Source: Clostridia bacterium (GTDB lineage Bacteria > Bacillota > Clostridia > Tissierellales > Dethiosulfatibacteraceae). From it: a stretch of 44,646 nucleotides of DNA. The notes beneath the pieces are model-generated. The model saw only the letters and a program-made list of their open reading frames with translations, had not been told where the DNA came from and did no database searches. The stretch lies in contig JAABRS010000002.1 in assembly GCA_011390775.1 (NCBI GenBank), positions 1 through 44,646 of the forward strand, written 5' to 3'. This document shows positions 43,190 to 44,646 of the stretch, in pieces. Position 1 is the first letter of the stretch. Every line of letters starts with the position of its first letter. A program made the translations under genes and the position numbers.

Positions 43190-44086
43190 CTAGACATTCA
43201 AGAATTTTTTTAGTGATACAATACTTCCTAATATACCTATGCCAATACCTATAGTCATAAATATTATAAGAATATCCGTTGATATTGATGTTGCCGGTAT
43301 AAATTGAAAAGACAGTAATGGTGCTAATTTTTGATTACCATATCCTACTAGATAATCATAAGCATTTAATACTACTATAGTAGCTATTATAGACCCTAAT
43401 AAGCCTAATAGCAAGCCTTCAAATAAAAATGGTCCTCGTAGATATCCATTTGAAGCTCCTATGTACTGCATCAATCTTATTTCGGTTCTTCTTGAGGCTA
43501 CAGTTATTTTAATAGTATTTTGGATAATAAAAATGCTAATTAAAAGCAAAACAATAATTAATATTGTACCTATAATTTGTACATAGCTTGATGTGCTAAT
43601 AAGCATATCCACGGCTTCTTTATAGTATTTTATCTCTTCAATACCATACATGTTTTCTACCCCTATTAATACTTCTTCAGAATAGCTAACTTCTTCTAAT
43701 TGTATTACATAGGTGTTTGGTAGTGGATTTTTACTAAATCCATCAAGTAAATCTCCATCTTCTCCCCAATCTTCTTTCATTTTGTTTAAAGCATATTCTT
43801 TTGATTGATATACAACTGATAAAACACCTTCAAGATCCTTAATATTATTTCCTATTTCTTCGATGCGCTGGTCATCTATATCATCTTCAAGATACACATA
43901 TATTTCATCAAATTTTTCTTGAGCACTTAATGTTAATGTGTTTATATTTAGTATAAGCAATAAAATCATACCCAAAATAATAAGTACCGATGCCACTGAA
44001 CCTATTGAAGCCAAACTCATTGTTCTATTCCTTAGAATTCCTTGAAATCCTTGTTTGAATGTGTTTTTTAAAATTCTAGAAAACAT
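43190..44086 (-). CDS. ftsX: Cell division protein FtsX
   Basis: RNRTMSLASIGSVASVLIILG N-terminus; EIRLMQYIGASNGYLRGPFLFEGLLLGLLGS. Confidence 0.95.
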   Translation of the reverse strand: MFSRILKNTFKQGFQGILRNRTMSLASIGSVASVLIILGMILLLILNINTLTLSAQEKFDEIYVYLEDDIDDQRIEEIGNNIKDLEGVLSVVYQSKEYALNKMKEDWGEDGDLLDGFSKNPLPNTYVIQLEEVSYSEEVLIGVENMYGIEEIKYYKEAVDMLISTSSYVQIIGTILIIVLLLISIFIIQNTIKITVASRRTEIRLMQYIGASNGYLRGPFLFEGLLLGLLGSIIATIVVLNAYDYLVGYGNQKLAPLLSFQFIPATSISTDILIIFMTIGIGIGILGSIVSLKKFLNV

Positions 44087-44646
44087 TGTAGTACTCTCCC
44101 TCTTTCGTATCTCTAATGATTTTGCCGTTTTTTAGCTCGATTACTCTTCTTTTCATGTCATCTACTATTGCTCTGTCATGAGTCGCCATAATAAGGGTAG
44201 TACCTCTTTTATTTATTTCTTTAAATATTTTCATGATTTCATAGGAGGTTTCAGGATCTAGGTTCCCTGTTGGTTCATCCGCAATTATAACCTTTGGTTT
44301 ATTAGCTACTGCTCTAGCAATTGCTATTCTCTGCTGCTCTCCTCCAGCGAGTTCATTAGGGTAATTGTTTGCTTTGTCACTAAGTCCAACCATGCTTAAA
44401 ACTGTTGGAATCTCTCGTCTTATAGTCCTTGGATTATGTCCTACTACTTCCATTGCAAAGGCAATGTTTTCATATACTGTTTTATTTTCTAAAAGTCTAA
44501 AATCTTGGAATATTACTCCTATTTTTCTTCTATGTATTGGAACCATTCTATTAGTTAGATTTGTTATATCTTCACCATTAAATATTATCTCTCCGTTGGT
44601 TGGTTCTACTTCCTTTATCAATAATCTTATTAAAGTTGTTTTTCCT
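44076..44646 (-). CDS. ftsE: Cell division ATPase FtsE (N-terminus beyond window edge)
   Basis: Reading frame continues past ORF-track start to edge (GKTTLIRLLIKEVEPTNG); LAGGEQQRIAIARA signature, VIIADEPTGNLD, THD. Confidence 0.95.
   Translation of the reverse strand, partial: GKTTLIRLLIKEVEPTNGEIIFNGEDITNLTNRMVPIHRRKIGVIFQDFRLLENKTVYENIAFAMEVVGHNPRTIRREIPTVLSMVGLSDKANNYPNELAGGEQQRIAIARAVANKPKVIIADEPTGNLDPETSYEIMKIFKEINKRGTTLIMATHDRAIVDDMKRRVIELKNGKIIRDTKEGEYYNVF

Overview
AT-rich Firmicutes (Clostridia/Tissierellia-like) chromosomal segment. It is almost entirely a core division, envelope and translation supercluster on the minus strand. Reading along the minus strand (high to low coordinate): ftsE(partial)-ftsX-M23/PcsB-like | infC-rpmI-rplT with an L20-type leader | ktrB-ktrA-trmH/SpoU | T-box-pheS-pheT-lgt | mraZ-rsmH-ftsL-spoVD/pbp2B-murE-mraY-murD-ftsW-murG-ftsQ-DUF881-DUF881-sbp | ftsZ-nrdR-response regulator-histidine kinase | DUF512 radical SAM-der-plsY-gpsA-HlyD-like-yggS-sepF-yggT-mtnN-lspA-rluD-pyrR | (rqcH on +) | yicC-remA-gmk-rpoZ | priA-def-fmt(partial). 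I see no mobile elements, CRISPR, tRNA or rRNA genes, and no obvious new multi-gene defence or biosynthetic system. The most interesting signals are regulatory. The mraZ promoter carries a 21-bp tandem repeat in which every GTGG box is fused to a -10 hexamer or to the Shine-Dalgarno. infC has an AUU start that the ORF track missed, behind a leader with mutually exclusive pairings. lgt sits downstream of a Phe T-box. The promoters I could find share an extended -10 (TGN-TATAAT-like) signature. One hairpin encodes the stop codons of two convergent genes. Less characterised proteins in the cluster (HlyD-like, DUF881 pair, Sbp, DUF512) are flagged.
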